A stretch of 64,000 bases of DNA from Rhodobacteraceae bacterium UBA6197. Its GTDB lineage: Bacteria > Pseudomonadota > Alphaproteobacteria > Rhodobacterales > Rhodobacteraceae. The stretch is taken from contig DISZ01000018.1 of assembly GCA_002422085.1 (NCBI GenBank), forward strand, positions 502,962 to 566,961. Reading direction: 5' to 3'. A program made the translations under genes and the position numbers. The notes under the pieces were generated by a model. It was not told the DNA's origin, did not search any database, and saw only the letters and a list, made by a program, of their open reading frames with translations. Positions 63,030 to 64,000 of the stretch are shown piece by piece (within the stretch, counting starts at the first letter, position 1; every line of letters begins with the position of its first letter).

Positions 63030-63040
63030 AACGCTAACGG
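63025..63040. promoter_or_regulatory. LacI/GntR-type operator
   Basis: ATGTTAACGCTAACGG matches 13 of 16 positions of the palindrome ATGTTAGCGCTAACAT typical of LacI-family sugar repressors. It lies 78 bases upstream of the regulator gene. A weaker half-site, ATTAGCGCCAA, is at about 62980-62990. Confidence 0.6.
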
Positions 63041-63138
63041 CCTTTGGGCTGGCAATACCGGCGCGTTCTGACTGCAAGCTATGAGGGGCGCGACGGGGTT
63101 CAAGGGGAAGCGGTGGGCCAAAAACGCTTCCCCTTTTT
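63036..63138 (+). ncRNA. Possible small RNA with its own terminator
   Basis: A strong plus-strand terminator (GGGGAAGCG 63104-63112, CGCTTCCCC 63125-63133, then TTTTT to 63138) has no plus-strand gene before it since mog ended at 61860. With the promoter at 63001-63029 it would define a transcript of about 100 bases. No convincing peptide is seen. This is an inference from promoter, operator and terminator alone. Confidence 0.35.
63102..63138 (+). terminator. Rho-independent terminator
   Basis: An 11-bp stem counting AA/TT ends (63102-63112 with 63125-63135), a 12-base loop and a run of Ts through 63138. The reverse strand lacks a U-tract. Confidence 0.85.
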
Positions 63139-63147
63139 CATGCCGGG

Positions 63148-63176
63148 TTGCGAAACGGGTCAATTCCTCGCATTAA
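63148..63176 (+). promoter_or_regulatory. Candidate promoter for tRNA-Arg
   Basis: TTGCGA (63148-63153) and CATTAA (63171-63176) are 17 bases apart, placing the start at about 63182, five bases before the mature tRNA. Confidence 0.45.
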
Positions 63177-63186
63177 GGCCGGGCGT

Positions 63187-63262
63187 GGCCCCGTAGCTCA
63201 GGGGATAGAGCGACCGCCTCCTAAGCGGTAGGTCGCAGGTTCGAATCCTGCCGGGGCCGCCA
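63187..63262 (+). tRNA. tRNA-Arg (anticodon CCT)
   Basis: Acceptor arms GGCCCCG (63187-63193) and CGGGGCC (63252-63258) pair fully, followed by discriminator G and encoded CCA. The anticodon stem ACCGC/GCGGT encloses CTCCTAA, giving anticodon CCT (63220-63222), which reads AGG. The TPsiC arm has GGTTCGAATCC. Class I variable loop. tRNA-Arg(CCU) genes are frequent integration sites, and the sequence after it has no recognisable genes. Confidence 0.98.
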
Positions 63263-64000
63263 TGTTTTGCGACAGTCAGAAAAAGCAGCGGAGTGCGCAA
63301 AACAAAGCATGAGCCCGCGCAAAGAGCATCACGCAACAACTTTGGCCTTCGACCCACCTCTTGGGCGCTAAGCTTGCCCTGCCGAGCGGAGAGGGTGACA
63401 GGAGTATTGGTTCCGCCGTCTGTCCTTTCGCTGCGAGAGCGGCCGAGCTTGGGACCGCTGACCATGCCGTTTCATCTGACGACCAAGACGCGGCGGGAAA
63501 TCCGAGTTCGCAAGGCAGATCAAGGAACATCCTTGCATGACATTCAATTGCGAAACCCCTCCAGAGCGTTTTGCCCGATACAGGTGATCTGCGACGGTTC
63601 CGTCGTGACCGGCGGTTCCTGACGTTTTGCGGCATGGATCTGGCCACGGTCCAATCCGGCATGTTCCGCGCGCGACGCAAAATCGCACGTATGGCAATGC
63701 CCGCCCGCGGCGCACGTTCTGGCTCGCCGGGTAGACGGCGGTCGTGAAGACGGCAAGTGGCGCCGGGACAAGTTCGAGCACTGGATCGCACAAGACAGGC
63801 ACAACCCGGACTTGCGCCTCTGTGCCTCTGCCGGTTCTTGCGAAAAATTCTCTCGTTCATTCTGCCGCGAAAATGCCACTTGTGCAGTGCGTCGCTTTCG
63901 AGAGGATTGCGAAGGCCCTGAGAAAGAACCTGCGCACTCATTTGCTTTTGGGCTGTGACACCGGGCATCGGCGAGGGCGATGCGCAGACCGCCCCCGTGG
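63263..64000. other. Non-coding region downstream of tRNA-Arg, possibly decayed
   Basis: No frame on either strand combines a start, ribosome site and family resemblance. Frames of 100-230 codons on the minus strand are arginine-rich and random in look. No copy of the tRNA 3' end (direct repeat) was seen in this window, so an element boundary cannot be shown. The window ends here; a gene may begin beyond the edge. Confidence 0.45.

Noticed and set aside
63160..63465. Minus-strand frame of 101 codons across tRNA-Arg
   Set aside because: It includes the well-known spurious text from antisense tRNA (GRIRTCDLPLRRRS) and is not a protein gene.
1..64000. CRISPR arrays, intact insertion sequences, prophage or replication origin
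   Set aside because: No regularly spaced repeats, integrase, transposase of full length, phage structural genes or DnaA-box clusters were seen by eye.

Overview
The window looks like a chromosomal segment from an alphaproteobacterium of the Rhodobacteraceae (Rhodobacter/Roseobacter group). It is GC-rich and tightly packed. Typical signs are gltB and gltD separated by a small secreted-protein gene, the block rnd-kdsD-lptC-lptA-lptB-raiA-ptsN without rpoN, cell-wall and glycan genes of Rhodobacteraceae type, and an intergenic inverted repeat built on a CCTCCGGCGGG core. I cannot name the species.

Layout. 1-7.3 kb (minus strand): glutamate synthase (gltB cut by the window edge, a secreted unknown, gltD), uppP and an NAD-binding epimerase-like protein. 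7.4-12.3 kb (plus): tRNA-Leu(CAG), an RNase D-like exonuclease, the Kdo isomerase KdsD and LPS transport genes lptC, lptA and lptB, then raiA and ptsN. 12.3-22.6 kb (minus): a surface-glycan locus of nine genes in two transcription units (cysQ-kdsB-glycosyltransferase, then galU-galE-three glycosyltransferases-double sulfotransferase), followed by a plus-strand orphan ABC-2 permease. 23.6-28.5 kb: a frameshifted alkB, then dnaK-dnaJ behind a heat-shock-type promoter, then radC. 28.5-35.4 kb: an unknown exported protein, secA, and a divergent PpiC isomerase-argJ-mutT group, ending with a 45-residue microprotein that has its own terminator. 35.5-42 kb (minus): rimP-nusA-ylxR-infB with a terminator in its leader, preceded by pip. 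42-48 kb: ubiG, a comF-grxC-nitrilase-marR group, a degenerate methyltransferase and hemH. 47.3-55.7 kb: two L,D-transpeptidases around a CAP lipoprotein, then hslO-nudix-cca-ABC exporter-RNA methyltransferase, and another Nudix gene. 55.7-56.9 kb is decayed non-coding sequence. 56.9-63 kb: a response regulator/PP2C phosphatase divergent from a histidine phosphotransfer protein, ilvA, argG-mog and a LacI-type regulator. 63-64 kb: a possible small RNA, tRNA-Arg(CCU) and non-coding sequence.

How the genes fit together. Much of the window serves the envelope: undecaprenyl phosphate recycling (UppP), Kdo supply (KdsD, KdsB), LPS export (LptCAB), nucleotide sugars (GalU, GalE), glycan assembly and probable sulfation with PAP removal by CysQ, peptidoglycan crosslinking and Sec export. 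A second theme is protein and RNA quality control: DnaK, DnaJ, Hsp33, RaiA, RNase D, CCA transferase, NusA and IF-2. Three promoters (dnaK, hslO, and possibly rimP) match the alphaproteobacterial RpoH pattern CTTG-N17/18-CYTATNT.

I see no CRISPR array, no intact insertion sequence, no prophage and no replication origin. The items I would check first are the microprotein at 35290-35427, the possible LacI-controlled small RNA near 63.0-63.14 kb, the rimP leader, the PP2C/HPt pair and the sulfated-glycan locus.
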